Assembly: GCF_002906255.1 (NCBI RefSeq)
Contig: NZ_POTC01000014.1
Coordinates: 1 to 64,000, forward strand
DNA from: Novacetimonas maltaceti
GTDB taxonomy: Bacteria > Pseudomonadota > Alphaproteobacteria > Acetobacterales > Acetobacteraceae
Reading direction: 5' to 3'
Length of the DNA: 64,000 bases
Notes under the pieces: generated by a model
Told to the model about the DNA's origin: nothing
The model's input: the letters and a program-made list of their open reading frames with translations, nothing else
The model's database searches: none
Shown: positions 9,624-19,078 of the stretch, piece after piece
How the letters are laid out: the number at the start of each line of letters is the position of its first letter
Position numbering within the stretch: position 1 is the stretch's first letter
Program-made: the position numbers and the translations under genes

Positions 9624-11260
9624 CAGGCGTCCTTTCCTGCCGTTTTGCGTTTCTTTTGTGGTGGGGCGGGAATATCGAGTTCCGTCATGAGCTTCCTGCC
9701 CTCCGTGCTCGTGCCCGCCAGTGCCGCCGCCAACCGCCTGCGCGCCAGCGTGGAACGCTGGGCCTGCCCGATGTCCATATCCGGCTCAAACGTGACCATT
9801 GCGTCGAATTCGTCCATGGCCACCCGCGCAAGCCGGTGCAGCCATCGCCGCCGCAGGTCCGCTTCGGTGTCATCCCCGCATCCCGCCTGATGCAGCAGGG
9901 CGAAGAATGCGTCGTGCGTGCCCGTCCAGAACCGTTCGCGCACATCGGACAGCAGCGTGGCGTCGATGGGCACGTCGCTTTTGCCGAACAGGGCATCTCG
10001 CACGCTGCCGCGCAGGATGTCGGCCACCATCTTCGCGCCCGCCACACACTGGCGCGCCAGTTCGTCCAGCACTTCCTGCCGGTCTTCATCCTGCGTGCCG
10101 GGAAGCGGCATTTCGCTTTCCACGAAGCTGCGCGCCTTCATGTTGTCCATGTCAAAACCGGCGGCCAGCAGGCGGGGATCTTCCGAAAGCCCCGCATCAC
10201 GCGCGCGTTCGTTGCGCCAGACGGCCACGCAGCTTGCCGGCAGGCGGTTGGCGTCCGCGCTGTCCACCACCACCCCCGCCCAGTGGCGGTAGCCCACGCC
10301 CCCCGGTTGCGGATGCACGGCAAGCCATTCCGCCCCGGCCTTCTGCCGGTAGCGTGGCGTCAGGGGATGCACGGTCCCGCCCGCGCCATAAGGCATGCCG
10401 ACCCAGCCCGCATATTTCGGGCCATAGGGACGCTGCCGCCAGCCACGGACCAGCACCGTATCGGCCATTCCGGTCAGGTCGCAGACACCGTCAGGGGTAT
10501 TTTCAAAATCCAGCCGGATGCGCCGGGGCATTCCCCACCAGCATTGCTGCGGGGACGCATTGACATTCATCCGCACCTCCACCCCGCCTTTTCCGGAAGC
10601 ATGCGTGGCGGCCAGCCATGGGAAGGTCGTTTCCATGTCTTCGTCCCTGACCGCGACGCCACACGGGACATTGGCCCATACGACATCCCACAGGCTGCCC
10701 CCGTCCGAAGGCAGCACCAGCGTCATCAGCGGACCACCACCACGCAGGCCCGTCATGTTGCCGGCCCCGCCGCTTGGCGCCCATGACTGCAATGTAAACA
10801 GGGCCATGGCCGCCGCCGGACGCCCCAGTGCCGTCACCTGCCCACGGTGCACGAAAAGGTCCGCATTGCGCTTTATGGTGCTTTCGCCCGGTGCCTCGAT
10901 CAGCAGGCGTTCGACCGGTTCAGGCCCGCTGTCGAGCTCTGCATGGTCCTGCAGGAAACGCGGCCCCGGCCCGTCAAGGCAGAACGCATGGGCAATGCGG
11001 GCGAATGCCGCGTCCAACTCCCCGACGGCAGGCGGCCTGCGCCATGCCGCGACCCATGCCCGTTGGTCCACGGGGGGGCATGCCGTCGCCAGAAGCCCGA
11101 TCAGGAATTCGTAAAAGGCATTACGGAAATCCGCCCTCGGCCACATCACCTCGACCACCGGATCGTCCTTTACCCTTTCCACGATCTGGGCCGGACGGAT
11201 CATATCGCGCGCGCCAGACCGGCGTCGGACCGGTATCCACGCATCAGAAACAAGGTTCAC
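9623..11260 (-). CDS. cse1: Cascade large subunit Cse1 (CasA)
   Basis: Cse1 recognises the PAM and recruits Cas3. I chose the GTG at 11260, which gives a 545-residue protein starting MNLVSDAWIPVR, the standard opening of Cse1 (MNLLTDPWIPV). A GAGGA ribosome site lies eight bases upstream, and the longer GTG at 11275 would overlap it. The protein shows family features such as the Trp-rich middle and a C-terminal helical bundle. It is the first gene of the Cascade operon. cas3, which usually precedes it, is instead about 11.8 kb away at 23054-25723. Confidence 0.93.
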   Translation of the reverse strand: MNLVSDAWIPVRRRSGARDMIRPAQIVERVKDDPVVEVMWPRADFRNAFYEFLIGLLATACPPVDQRAWVAAWRRPPAVGELDAAFARIAHAFCLDGPGPRFLQDHAELDSGPEPVERLLIEAPGESTIKRNADLFVHRGQVTALGRPAAAMALFTLQSWAPSGGAGNMTGLRGGGPLMTLVLPSDGGSLWDVVWANVPCGVAVRDEDMETTFPWLAATHASGKGGVEVRMNVNASPQQCWWGMPRRIRLDFENTPDGVCDLTGMADTVLVRGWRQRPYGPKYAGWVGMPYGAGGTVHPLTPRYRQKAGAEWLAVHPQPGGVGYRHWAGVVVDSADANRLPASCVAVWRNERARDAGLSEDPRLLAAGFDMDNMKARSFVESEMPLPGTQDEDRQEVLDELARQCVAGAKMVADILRGSVRDALFGKSDVPIDATLLSDVRERFWTGTHDAFFALLHQAGCGDDTEADLRRRWLHRLARVAMDEFDAMVTFEPDMDIGQAQRSTLARRRLAAALAGTSTEGRKLMTELDIPAPPQKKRKTAGKDA

Positions 11261-11291
11261 GACACAAATCCTCACTACTGAAATGAAAATT

Positions 11292-11320
11292 ATTTTGGTT
11301 ATTTTTTCATGACATGTGAA
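11292..11320 (-). promoter_or_regulatory. Candidate promoter of the Cascade operon
   Basis: On the minus strand a -35-like TTCACA (11320-11315) and a -10-like CAAAAT (11297-11292) are separated by 17 bases. Transcription would start about 25 bases before the cse1 start codon, leaving room for the GAGGA ribosome site. The matches are moderate and the region is AT-rich, so this is only a candidate. Confidence 0.35.
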
Positions 11321-11329
11321 ATACGAATG

Positions 11330-11363
11330 TCATTCATTCCATTAATTCTGCAAAAATGAATGA
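11330..11363. promoter_or_regulatory. Inverted repeat upstream of the cas promoter
   Basis: Two perfect nine-base arms, TCATTCATT and AATGAATGA, are separated by 16 bases and lie just upstream of the candidate -35 element of the Cascade operon. The spacing puts the arm centres about two and a half turns apart. It could be an operator for a dimeric regulator of cas transcription. The repeat is visible; the role is inference. Confidence 0.4.
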
Positions 11364-11710
11364 TATACGTTTTATATTCACGAAAACGGAATCATTTACC
11401 CTTCCATTAACTTGGATTCCGGAATCGCAGAATATCCCTGTCCTCTGACGTGCTCCATTTTGTGATAACAGTCAACATCCGCTCAAAAATTTTTCCTAAA
11501 TGGTACAAGACATATATTTTTGGTGCAGCACTCCCTTCCCTGCCGCAGACTGATACGCCCCCACCTCCCTGACAGGAAAAAAGGCCAGCAGACCGATCGA
11601 CATGGCCAAGCATATCGGCTGTGCCCCATCCCTGTCGGGAGACACTCAGGGGCAACACGTAGCATGTGCGGATTCCACCCCTGCGCCCCGCCCGAAGGCC
11701 GCCCTGCCCC

Positions 11711-13018
11711 TCAGCCTTCAGGCAGGTTCATGCGCCTGCGCAATCCCGTTCCCGAGGTAAAGGCCGGCAACATGCCGCGTGCGTGCATGTGGGGAATGAC
11801 GAGGTCTATGAACCGGTCCAGTTCCAGCGGAAGCAGGGGCGGACAGATATTGAAGCCATCGCATGCGCCGGCCTCCATCCATGCCTGCATTTCATCGACC
11901 AGTCCTTGCGCACTGGAAATGCTGACGCGCGCGCCAAACCCTGCGGCGATGACGCCATAGAGTTCGCGGATGGTCAGGTTTTTCTCCCGCGCCAGTTTCA
12001 GCAGGTTATTGGCAATACTGCGCACGCGCGCATCCGTCGGTTCCGGGACCGGACCGTCAAGCGGAAAGGCCGAAAGATCCCCCATCTGCGCATAGAGGTA
12101 GGACAGCCCGAGTTCGGGAGGGATCAGGCTGTTGTAAGTCTCATAGAGTTTCCGGGCATCGTCATGGGTCTGCCCGACATAGGGGGTGATCCCCGTCAGG
12201 ACCTTGATGCTGTCGGGATCGCGCCCATGCCTGCGTGCCATGTCCCGCAGGGTCTGGCGATACTGGACGGCGGTTTCAATATCATGCGGCACGGCATAGA
12301 CGATGTCCGCATGGCGCGCGGCGATTTCCATGCCGGCCTGTGACGCGCCGGCCTGCACCAGCAGCGGCCGCGTGGCGGGCGTAACCGGGATGTCCAGCGG
12401 ACCGCTGACGGAAAAATGCGCGCCCTTGTGGTTGATGGCATGGATTTTCGCAGGATCCTGGAAGATCGCATCCCGCTTGTCCCACTTCAGGGCATCGACG
12501 TCCCACGAATCCCATAACTTCGTGACAACATCGACAAACTCCCTGGCCCGCCCATACCGGGTTTCATAATCGGGATGCTGTTCCATGCCGAAATTCCGGG
12601 CCTCGGCATCCGACCATGACGTTACGATGTTCCATCCGGCCCGTCCCCCGCTGATCCGCCCAAGGGAGGCATATTTGCGCGCGATGTGATAGGGTTCGTT
12701 ATAGGTCGTCGATGCCGTGGCCACCAGGCCGATATCCGTGGTGACGGAGGATAGCGCCGACAGCAGGGTCAGGGGTTCAAGGTCGGCCAGTTGCGAGGAC
12801 TGTGCCAGGGCGCCATGCGGATGGTCCTGCGCCCGGATGGCCACGCCATCCGCCAGGAAGACCATGGCAAACCCCGCCTTTTCGGCCCTGGTTGCAACAT
12901 TGCGGTAATGGTCGAACGAAATGCTGCCCGAGGGATCAGCCTGCGGATGCCGCCACCCTGCCGCATGATAGCCAAGGTAGCGCATGGAAAGGCCAAGGAT
13001 GACCGGTTTGTCCATCAT
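11711..13018 (-). CDS. FMN-dependent monooxygenase, NtaA/SnaA/DszA family
   Basis: This is a luciferase-like flavin monooxygenase that uses FMNH2 from a partner reductase to oxidise small organic substrates; known relatives act on nitrilotriacetate, dibenzothiophene sulfone or long alkanes. Family motifs include LGYHAAGWRHP, VFLADG, TASTTYNEPYHIARKYASLGRISGGRAGWNIVTSW, and RPLLVQAGASQAGMEIA. I chose the ATG at 13018, with AGGGG five bases upstream; the product has 435 residues. It is the last gene of a minus-strand cluster after the TonB receptor, transporter and dehydrogenase. The substrate cannot be told from sequence. No flavin reductase gene lies beside it. Confidence 0.85.
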   Translation of the reverse strand: MMDKPVILGLSMRYLGYHAAGWRHPQADPSGSISFDHYRNVATRAEKAGFAMVFLADGVAIRAQDHPHGALAQSSQLADLEPLTLLSALSSVTTDIGLVATASTTYNEPYHIARKYASLGRISGGRAGWNIVTSWSDAEARNFGMEQHPDYETRYGRAREFVDVVTKLWDSWDVDALKWDKRDAIFQDPAKIHAINHKGAHFSVSGPLDIPVTPATRPLLVQAGASQAGMEIAARHADIVYAVPHDIETAVQYRQTLRDMARRHGRDPDSIKVLTGITPYVGQTHDDARKLYETYNSLIPPELGLSYLYAQMGDLSAFPLDGPVPEPTDARVRSIANNLLKLAREKNLTIRELYGVIAAGFGARVSISSAQGLVDEMQAWMEAGACDGFNICPPLLPLELDRFIDLVIPHMHARGMLPAFTSGTGLRRRMNLPEG

Positions 13019-13040
13019 TTTTCCCCTGCATGAGAAAGGT

Positions 13041-13985
13041 TCAGTACCCACGTTCCGGCAGGTAAAGCAGCTTTAGCGGATGCCCCTTCATGACGGATGC
13101 GATGACATCCGCCGTATAGCGCGCCCGCGCCGCGCGGGAGGCCTCCGCCGCGACATGGGATGTGACGATCACGCGGGGATGCGCCCATAATGGGGAAGTC
13201 ACCGGCAGGGGTTCGACGGCAAAGACATCCATGACCGCGCCGGACAGGATGCCCCGGTCCAAGCAGGACAGCACGTCTTCCTCCACAACCTGCGTGCCAC
13301 GCCCGACACTGATCAGTCCCGCAGGCGCGCGCAGGCATGACAGCAGGTCGCGGTTGATCATCCCGCGCGTTTCATCGGTCGCGGGCAGCAGCGAAACAAG
13401 GATGTCTGTCCGGGCGAGGAATTCCTGCCGCTGCCCCGCGCCATGGAAACACTCCACGCCCGCGACGTCCTTCGGGCCGCGCGACCATCCCCGCACGGCA
13501 AATCCCGCCTGCGCAAGGCGCCGCGCGACATGCGTGCCCAGGTTTCCCAACCCCATCACCCCGACACATGTCTGCGTGCTGGTGCGCGCGGACTGGCCAT
13601 CATTGTGCCATTCATGCCGCTGCTGGCGCAAAAACCATTCCCGCGTGGGACGCAGCAGGGAAAATGCCGCCCACGTCACGTAATCGCCCATCTGTACCGT
13701 GGCGTCATCCGTTCCCATGCGCACCAGCGGCACATGTCGCGGCCACGAGGGATCAGCGGTGATGTGGTCCACCCCTGCCCCCGAACTGATGATCGCCCTG
13801 AGGTTCGTCATCTGCGCAAGGCGGCCCGGATCAGGTTCCCAGACAAGGGCGAAATCCACCTCCTGCGGATGTATATCGGGATCGTTCCATCCCGCCACAC
13901 GCAGGTCAGGCGCATATTGCGCAAACAGGGACTTCCATTCCTGCATGGCGTCCGCGGAACCGGACTTGATGATCAGACATGTCAT
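13041..13985 (-). CDS. D-2-hydroxyacid dehydrogenase, GhrA-like
   Basis: The 314-residue protein resembles glyoxylate/hydroxypyruvate reductase A. The nucleotide-binding site GVMGLGNLGTHVARRLA lies near residue 140, followed by WSRGPKDV, SLLPATDETRGMI, the catalytic-domain segment SVGRGTQVVEEDVL, DVFAVEPLP and WAHPRVIVTSHVAA with the catalytic His. It would interconvert 2-oxo and 2-hydroxy acids with NAD(P)H in the cytoplasm. The ATG at 13985 overlaps the stop of the upstream transporter gene; a GTG nine bases earlier is an alternative. Its position between a transporter and a monooxygenase suggests a step in the same catabolic route. Confidence 0.85.
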   Translation of the reverse strand: MTCLIIKSGSADAMQEWKSLFAQYAPDLRVAGWNDPDIHPQEVDFALVWEPDPGRLAQMTNLRAIISSGAGVDHITADPSWPRHVPLVRMGTDDATVQMGDYVTWAAFSLLRPTREWFLRQQRHEWHNDGQSARTSTQTCVGVMGLGNLGTHVARRLAQAGFAVRGWSRGPKDVAGVECFHGAGQRQEFLARTDILVSLLPATDETRGMINRDLLSCLRAPAGLISVGRGTQVVEEDVLSCLDRGILSGAVMDVFAVEPLPVTSPLWAHPRVIVTSHVAAEASRAARARYTADVIASVMKGHPLKLLYLPERGY

Positions 13986-15289
13986 TTCTTGCACTCGGGT
14001 TCGGGCCGGGCCATGAACTTCCGGCTCAGGTAGACACAGAAAATACTGGGCACCGCAATGAGCGCCAGGTAGAGGCCCGGCATGATGTTGCTGTGGAACC
14101 TGTCAATCAGTATTGTCACGATCATCGGCGTGAACCCGCCAAATACAAGCTGCCCAAGCGCATAACTGACCGCGATGCCGCTCGACCTGTTCCTTGACTG
14201 GAACATTTCGGAAAACAGCGCCGGAACATTTGCGTAATACCCGCAATATATGATGATCGACAGGACGGACTGCACGATGATGCCTGTCATGACCGACGGG
14301 TAATGCACAAGCAGCATGAACAGGGGCACGGCAAGTCCCCCTCCCGCGGCGGCGCAGGCCATCATCAGTCGCCGCCTGTCCACCAGGTCCCCGAGCAGGG
14401 CGCACAGGGGCGGGAAAATGATTGTCAGGAGACTGGAGACGATCGTGCCGACCATCGCCTGTGACGCATTCATATGCAGCAGCGTCATCTCCAGCGTCGG
14501 CATGTAGACATTGATATAGGACCCGGCCGCCCCCAGTCCCATCAGCACGGCCGCCGTCACGACTTTGCGCTTTTCCGTGAACATGATCTCACGCAGCGGA
14601 AGATGACTTTCATGCCTGACGAATTCCGGGGATTCATCCGCACGCAGGCGCAGCCATGTAATGGCCGGTCCAAGCGCCATGCCCAGCAGGAACGGCAACC
14701 GCCACGCCCATGCCTGGATCTGCGCATCGGAATAGACCTGGTGCAGGAGCCATGCGAGGAACGAAGCCAGCGTGATGGAAATGCCCGATGCGGACCATTG
14801 CAGGCTTGAATACAGCCCGCGCCGTGCGGGATTGCGTTCCGACAGCATGGCTGCGGCGGTGCCGAATTCGCCACCGGCGGCAAACCCCTGCGTCAGGCGC
14901 GACAGCACGATCCCCACGGACGCCACCGGCCCCAGCGTGGCATAGGATGGCATCAGGGCCAGCAGGGCCGTGCCCAGCGTCATCAGCATTGTCGAAAGCA
15001 CGAGGCCACGCCTGCGTCCGTTGCGATCCGCATAGGACCCCAGCCACGCGGCACCAAGCGGCCGCGCCACCATGGCAATCCCGAAGCTGCCGAAACTGGC
15101 GATCAGCGACAGGGATGAATGGCGATCGGCAACGGGAAAGAAAAGGTGGGAGAACGTGACGGCAAACAGGCCATATAGCATCAGGTCGTACCACTCCAGC
15201 GCGGAACCCAGCGCGGTCGCCGTGATGGCCAGCCATGACGGCTGCGTCCTGACAGTTGGCAAGATACCGTTCTCCATCACATTCTCCAT
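13982..15289 (-). CDS. MFS transporter, metabolite:H+ symporter (MHS) type
   Basis: The 435-residue protein has about 12 hydrophobic segments. The MHS-branch signature appears near the N-terminus (ALGSALEWYDLMLYGLFAVTFSHLFFP), followed by PLGAAWLGSYADRNGRRRGL, the loop 2-3 motif of the major facilitator superfamily, and RLTQGFAAGGEFGTAAAML. Relatives import organic acids, betaines or shikimate with protons across the inner membrane. I chose the ATG at 15289 because the frame upstream overlaps the TonB receptor gene, and AAGGGG precedes it; the ATG at 15277 is a second option. Its stop overlaps the start of the hydroxyacid dehydrogenase gene, so it probably imports that pathway's substrate. 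Confidence 0.85.
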   Translation of the reverse strand: MENVMENGILPTVRTQPSWLAITATALGSALEWYDLMLYGLFAVTFSHLFFPVADRHSSLSLIASFGSFGIAMVARPLGAAWLGSYADRNGRRRGLVLSTMLMTLGTALLALMPSYATLGPVASVGIVLSRLTQGFAAGGEFGTAAAMLSERNPARRGLYSSLQWSASGISITLASFLAWLLHQVYSDAQIQAWAWRLPFLLGMALGPAITWLRLRADESPEFVRHESHLPLREIMFTEKRKVVTAAVLMGLGAAGSYINVYMPTLEMTLLHMNASQAMVGTIVSSLLTIIFPPLCALLGDLVDRRRLMMACAAAGGGLAVPLFMLLVHYPSVMTGIIVQSVLSIIIYCGYYANVPALFSEMFQSRNRSSGIAVSYALGQLVFGGFTPMIVTILIDRFHSNIMPGLYLALIAVPSIFCVYLSRKFMARPEPECKK

Positions 15290-15341
15290 ATTGGTCTGCC
15301 CCTTCCCGCGCTGCCCCTTGTCACATGGCCGGCCACATCCC

Positions 15342-17789
15342 TCAGAAACCGGTCGAGACGGAGACCATTCCCGAAAAACGTCCGCCCGTGATGTAGGTGG
15401 GTGATGCCCCGGCAATCTGTGTCGTGCCATTCATGGCCGTCGTCGCCTTGGCGTTCGAGGTCAGCCCCCATGCGCCAGAGAGGTATTTTTCGTTCCCCAT
15501 GTTGATGAGGTTCAGCTGGATCTGGGGACGCTTGAGAAAAGCGATATCGCGGAAACGGTATCCCAGCCCGAGATTGGCGGTTTCATAGGACGGGATCTTC
15601 TGGTCATTCATGAAGGTCGAATATTCGGACCCGATGTAGTTGAACGAGAAATTGCCAAATACCGCGCCATCATCATACGACAGCCCGATCGAGCCCGAGA
15701 ATTTGGGGCTGAGGACAGCCGTCTTTCCCTTGGTGGGCAGGTAGGTGCCGCTGACCGGCAGGTTGCTGTCGATGGTCGCATGCAGGAACTGCCCCGACAG
15801 GTAGGGGGCGAAATGATGCCACCGTGGCAGGCTGATTTCCCCGCTGATCCCCCGCGTGGTCTGCCCTCCCGCGCTGATGGAGGACGTAATGGTCGTCCCC
15901 CCGACAAGCGAGTTGCTGGTAATCTGGCGGTTCGTGAAGTTGTAGTTGAACAGGGCAAGCGAGAGATTGAAGTATTTCCCGTAATGCCGGTAGCCGAGTT
16001 CCTCGGCGATCGAGAATTCCGGCTTGATCGCACCCAGCGTATGCTGGCTCGTCATCTTGCCGGTGGTCGTGTTGAACATGTCGATCGACGGGGTGACGGC
16101 GGCGGCCTCGCGGAAGGCCGTCGTTGCATTGAAATAGACCTGGTCGCGCGGGTTGATCTGGAAGCTGATCGCCGCACGGGGCAGCGGTTCCGCATCACTG
16201 AACCCGGTCTGGTACTGGGCGCCGGGGATCTGGTTGGTGGCGGTGCGTGTCAGCATGACTTCCTTGAACCCTGCCGAGACTTTCAGCCGATCATGCAGGA
16301 AGGAATAGGTATCGGCAATCGTCAGCGCATTGGTCTGCTGGATCACATGGGCGTTCCATTGCAGCAACCGCTGCCCGTTCTGCGTCAGGACAGGATCCGC
16401 GCCCCATTTGTTGGTCACGTTCCCCGCCGCGTCCGGAATTGTATAGGAGGGATCTTCGGTATAGTTGACGTAGGAATACCAGTACCCGACCTGCAGGTCG
16501 TTATGCCCGGCCTTCCAGTCCAGTCCGGTATTCAGGCCGAAGGTGGATTCCGTGAAATGGTCGACGGATTCCGCAACCGTGCTGGCGGGCGTGCCGGCGG
16601 GAAACTGCAACGTGCCGGCGGATTCCGTTCCCAGGTGCTCTCCCGTCTGGGTCAGCGTGGAGCCGCCATTGAGCACCCCGTCCACGTCGAAGATATAGGG
16701 CGTCGCCGTCAGGGTCAGGTTGTGGCCCAGGTTGAATTTCATGTTCACGCCAGCACGCGCATGCCGCCATTCGTACTGGTGGAACTTGTAATAATTGGTA
16801 TTTTTCCCGGTATATGTCCGGCTGTAATTGTAATCCCACTTCATGGTGTTCCACTGTTCCATGGTGGGATAGGTATAAAGGTCTTCGGCCACATCATTAT
16901 AGGACATGAAGGCGGAAATATGGTTCCCCTCCCCCCAGTCCTTGGCGGCCTTGAAATCCAGGTGCCACCGGTTGAGGCCGCCGGGACCGCGCCAGTTGGT
17001 GGCCGTGGTATCGGAAAACGAGACATAGGAGCGCACGCCGCTGTGCCCGATCTCACCCGTGTCGAAACGGGCGAATTCACGCTTGAGGTCATTGCCGCCA
17101 TAAGTCAGGTCGAGATACCCGCCCATCCGCCGCGCGGGATCGCGCAGTTTCGCACTGATCAGTCCCCCCACCGCGCTGTAGGTCGGGGCCATGATGTCGG
17201 GGGAACCGGGGGTGACCGTGATGGAGGCCAGGTTTTCCGTATCCGCCCATCCAGATGACGTGGGATTGTAATACAGCACGTCGGAGGGATTCATGCCCTC
17301 CAGTTCATACCCCAGCTCGTTCTGGTTCATCCCGCGGATTGAAACGCTCATCCGGTCGGTGGCCCCGGTCGGGTCGGCGGTGGCGACAATGACGCCGGGT
17401 GTATTGCGCACAAGGTTGAGGGCGTTGGTCGTGGGCGACTGCGAAGCGATATAGTCACGCGTCACGCCACTTTTCGAGAACGGGTCGCTCTGCCGTGGCA
17501 TCAACCCGCCACCCGGCGTCGTCCCGGTCACGCCGTTTGGCGTTACCCGCCTGACGACATTTATTTTTTCCGGCGCGGCCTGATGCGCCTGCACGCCTGC
17601 CTGCCCTTCCGTCCGGTGCGGTGTACCGTTCGGTTCATGCGCCGATGCCGTGACACGCGAAGGGCGCGCCTGCTGCCGTGTCGTGGCGGGCGCGCCCTGC
17701 GCGAAAGCTGCGCACATGCCCTGCCCGTTCACCAGGACAGCCGCACCGAGAAATAGAAGATGCCTGTGATTCACAGAAAGACGATGCAC
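15342..17789 (-). CDS. TonB-dependent outer-membrane receptor
   Basis: The 815-residue protein has an N-terminal signal peptide (HLLFLGAAVLVNGQGMCAAFA, then QGA), a plug domain (NALNLVRNTPGVIV, DRMSVSIRGMNQNELGYELEGM, TVTPGSPDIMAPTYSAVGG) and a long beta-barrel ending in an aromatic residue (VSVSTGF). It imports a ligand using TonB energy. The GTG at 17789 is chosen because GCAGGAG lies six bases upstream; a longer TTG start would place that site inside the gene. It is the first gene of the minus-strand cluster, divergent from the GntR regulator, so it probably takes up the substrate handled by the downstream genes. A siderophore role is possible but not suggested by the neighbours. Confidence 0.9.
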   Translation of the reverse strand: MHRLSVNHRHLLFLGAAVLVNGQGMCAAFAQGAPATTRQQARPSRVTASAHEPNGTPHRTEGQAGVQAHQAAPEKINVVRRVTPNGVTGTTPGGGLMPRQSDPFSKSGVTRDYIASQSPTTNALNLVRNTPGVIVATADPTGATDRMSVSIRGMNQNELGYELEGMNPSDVLYYNPTSSGWADTENLASITVTPGSPDIMAPTYSAVGGLISAKLRDPARRMGGYLDLTYGGNDLKREFARFDTGEIGHSGVRSYVSFSDTTATNWRGPGGLNRWHLDFKAAKDWGEGNHISAFMSYNDVAEDLYTYPTMEQWNTMKWDYNYSRTYTGKNTNYYKFHQYEWRHARAGVNMKFNLGHNLTLTATPYIFDVDGVLNGGSTLTQTGEHLGTESAGTLQFPAGTPASTVAESVDHFTESTFGLNTGLDWKAGHNDLQVGYWYSYVNYTEDPSYTIPDAAGNVTNKWGADPVLTQNGQRLLQWNAHVIQQTNALTIADTYSFLHDRLKVSAGFKEVMLTRTATNQIPGAQYQTGFSDAEPLPRAAISFQINPRDQVYFNATTAFREAAAVTPSIDMFNTTTGKMTSQHTLGAIKPEFSIAEELGYRHYGKYFNLSLALFNYNFTNRQITSNSLVGGTTITSSISAGGQTTRGISGEISLPRWHHFAPYLSGQFLHATIDSNLPVSGTYLPTKGKTAVLSPKFSGSIGLSYDDGAVFGNFSFNYIGSEYSTFMNDQKIPSYETANLGLGYRFRDIAFLKRPQIQLNLINMGNEKYLSGAWGLTSNAKATTAMNGTTQIAGASPTYITGGRFSGMVSVSTGF

Positions 17790-18297
17790 GTAACTCTCCT
17801 GCGGCAAGAAGTTATGGCGTTTTTCCGGTCATCCACCCACGCTGCGGAAGCAGTCAGCGCGGCACCGGCAAGCTCGTTCAGTATACGCGAAATCCGTTTC
17901 CCAGCCCTGTCGGGGCCGAAGTGACATTTGGATGCTAATTCAAAACAAACTTTAATGTCGAGGAGATTCTCAACGGAAAATGGCGGATATGGGCGTAATT
18001 ACACGCGTTATTCAATTAATCCGTTATAAAGAAATGGAAAAACATCCTACATTCCGCAACCACGGGATTTCCGCTCGGTATACAACGAATCGTTTCGAAA
18101 TGCGTCCGTGAAATCAGTGCCTTCCTGGAAGGAATCCGGACATTTTTAAAAAACCATTACATAACAATGAATTATTTTATCACTATCGAAAAATACGGCA
18201 ATTCTTTTCCGTATGCCGAAAATGCAATCGACAGCAATATCAGCCCCATGATACTCATGCTGGACCTACCTTGAAACCGCGCGATACGGGCAATTTC
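17790..18297. promoter_or_regulatory. Divergent control region between the TonB receptor and GntR genes
   Basis: This 508-base region is AT-rich in its centre and must hold promoters for both arms of the cluster. Two GTATAC-centred sites stand out, TCAGTATACGC (around 17878-17888) and TCGGTATACAAC (around 18075-18086). GntR/FCD regulators often bind palindromes of the TTGTATACAA type, so these are candidate operators for the adjacent GntR protein. The sites are visible; binding is inference and the spacing of nearly 200 bases is large. Confidence 0.35.
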
Positions 18298-18993
18298 ATG
18301 CTGAACTCTGTCACTCCGCATACCGGGGAAGAACTTTACGCCATCCTGCGGCGTGACATGATCGACAGCAGGGCCAAGGGGGGCACTGTCCTTCAGGAAC
18401 AGAAAATCGCGGAACAGTACGGTGTCAGCAGGACCCCGGTGCGTGAAGCGCTGCAGCGACTGCACCAGGACAACCTGATCGGGCGCAAGGGGCGCTTTTA
18501 TGTCATCACGTCCCCTTCGCACGAACAGATCCTTGAAATTTACGAGTTCCGCGAGGCGATAGAGGCATCCTCCGTCGTCCTGTGCTGCCAGCGCGCCACG
18601 GCAGCGGAAATCACCGCGATCGAACACCATCTCGACGCCCAGTTCCGCGCGGCGGAACAGGGGCATTTCTATGAATTCGAGCGACTGGACACATTGTTCC
18701 ATGTCGCCATTGCCGATGGTTCGCACAACAGGCTGCTGCGCCACCAACTGGAAATCAGTTATGACCAGATCTGGTTCTCGCGCGTGGGGAACCTGGTCTC
18801 CCTGCCCGACTATTCCGTGGAGGCCACGCTCTCCAGCCACCAGCGCATCATGTCGGCAATACAGCGCCGCGACGTGGATGTCGCACGCGCGGAAATGAAC
18901 AGCCACCTGCGCAGCGCGATCGAGTTGAGCCAGCGTGCCTGCGCGTCGCGCCGGCGGCTGCCACGCGGCAAAAAGGGCGGTACCCCATCATGA
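18298..18993 (+). CDS. GntR-family transcriptional regulator with FCD domain
   Basis: The 231-residue protein has an N-terminal winged helix with the GntR signature (KIAEQYGVSRTPVREALQRLHQDNLI, residues about 35-60). A helical FCD ligand-binding domain follows, with YEFREAIEASSV, FHVAIADGSHN, HQRIMSAIQRRDVDVARAEMNSHL and its conserved metal- or ligand-binding His and Asp residues. Such proteins usually repress catabolic genes until a pathway metabolite binds. It lies between two oppositely directed catabolic arms and probably controls one or both. The ATG at 18298 is preferred to a TTG nine codons upstream that has no ribosome site. Confidence 0.85.
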   Translation: MLNSVTPHTGEELYAILRRDMIDSRAKGGTVLQEQKIAEQYGVSRTPVREALQRLHQDNLIGRKGRFYVITSPSHEQILEIYEFREAIEASSVVLCCQRATAAEITAIEHHLDAQFRAAEQGHFYEFERLDTLFHVAIADGSHNRLLRHQLEISYDQIWFSRVGNLVSLPDYSVEATLSSHQRIMSAIQRRDVDVARAEMNSHLRSAIELSQRACASRRRLPRGKKGGTPS

Positions 18994-19078
18994 GACATGG
19001 CATGCGCCCCGCCGCAGGCTTCCGCCCACGCGCGGGACAGGCATGCCATTCCCCCAGCGGCAGTAGGTACATGCGGCA

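Larger units (their letters stand above)
11261..11710. other. Intergenic region between the flavin monooxygenase gene and cse1
   Basis: This 450-base gap is AT-rich for its first 200 bases and holds the control region of the Cascade operon. An 83-codon frame at 11407-11658 on the minus strand has no ribosome site or recognisable domain and I do not call it. This is also where cas3 would be expected in the common I-E layout, so the gap marks one edge of whatever separated the two. Confidence 0.5.

Noticed and set aside
11407-11658. 83-codon minus-strand frame between the monooxygenase gene and cse1
   Set aside because: No ribosome site and no protein-like pattern; part of the AT-rich control region.
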